The translations under genes and the position numbers were made by a program. This document shows positions 5,834 through 5,842 of a DNA stretch of 5,842 nt, piece by piece; position 1 is the stretch's first letter; each line of letters opens with the position of its first letter. Below the pieces are notes generated by a model. The model was not told where the DNA came from, made no database searches, and worked only from the letters and a program-made list of their open reading frames with translations. Where the stretch lies: positions 1-5,842 of the forward strand of contig RHKR01000170.1 in NCBI GenBank assembly GCA_008363265.1, read 5' to 3'. This stretch comes from Chlorobiota bacterium. Lineage in GTDB: Bacteria; Bacteroidota; Ignavibacteria; Ignavibacteriales; Ignavibacteriaceae.

Positions 5834-5842
5834 TTTATTGCC

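Noticed and set aside
5641..5834. Heptamer arrays considered as a CRISPR or telomere-like repeat
   Set aside because: The units are 7 bp and contiguous with no spacers, so not CRISPR. TAGGTRT resembles telomeric repeats only superficially and the arrays are short and inverted around a terminator.

Overview
The window looks like a piece of a free-living Bacteroidota/Chlorobi-group (FCB) genome, most likely Ignavibacteria-like. The first gene ends in a type IX secretion (T9SS) type A sorting domain with the NYPNPFNPST signature and is preceded by an LPVELTSF-type module, a combination very common in that group. The last gene is an outer-membrane TonB-dependent receptor with an N-terminal carboxypeptidase-regulatory-like domain, also typical of FCB bacteria. 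Most starts lack a clear Shine-Dalgarno sequence. The taxonomic call is inference from protein signatures only.

Layout, left to right. (1) Positions 1-989, + strand: the 3' end of a secreted, probably beta-helical protein exported by T9SS; its 5' end lies outside the window. (2) 990-1132: an intergenic spacer filled by a 90-bp imperfect inverted repeat built from CACGGAT/ATCCGTG heptamers and followed by a T-run. (3) 1133-1702, + strand: a HisH-like class I glutamine amidotransferase fold in which the catalytic Cys, the catalytic His and the PGVG oxyanion motif are all replaced. It is an apparent pseudoenzyme and the most unusual coding feature here. (4) 1707-3137, - strand: a probable two-gene operon, a LytTR response regulator followed 18 nt later by a cytoplasmic alpha/beta-hydrolase (esterase family). 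It converges tail-to-tail with the HisH-like gene, with only 4 nt between stops. (5) 3138-3354: a divergent regulatory region with a 14/15-bp direct repeat and two touching small inverted repeats, but no gene. (6) 3355-5643, + strand: a complete TonB-dependent receptor. (7) 5644-5842: a non-coding tail with a strong Rho-independent terminator, nested between two mirror-image arrays of TAGGTRT heptamers, each associated with a GC-rich palindrome.

How the genes may work together: the regulator and the TonB receptor share one intergenic region, so the LytTR protein could control itself, the esterase and the receptor. This is inference; no sensor kinase is present. The secreted protein and the HisH-like gene have no visible functional link to the rest. 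I see no phage, CRISPR, transposase, rRNA or tRNA. The notable non-coding content is the three intergenic repeat structures.
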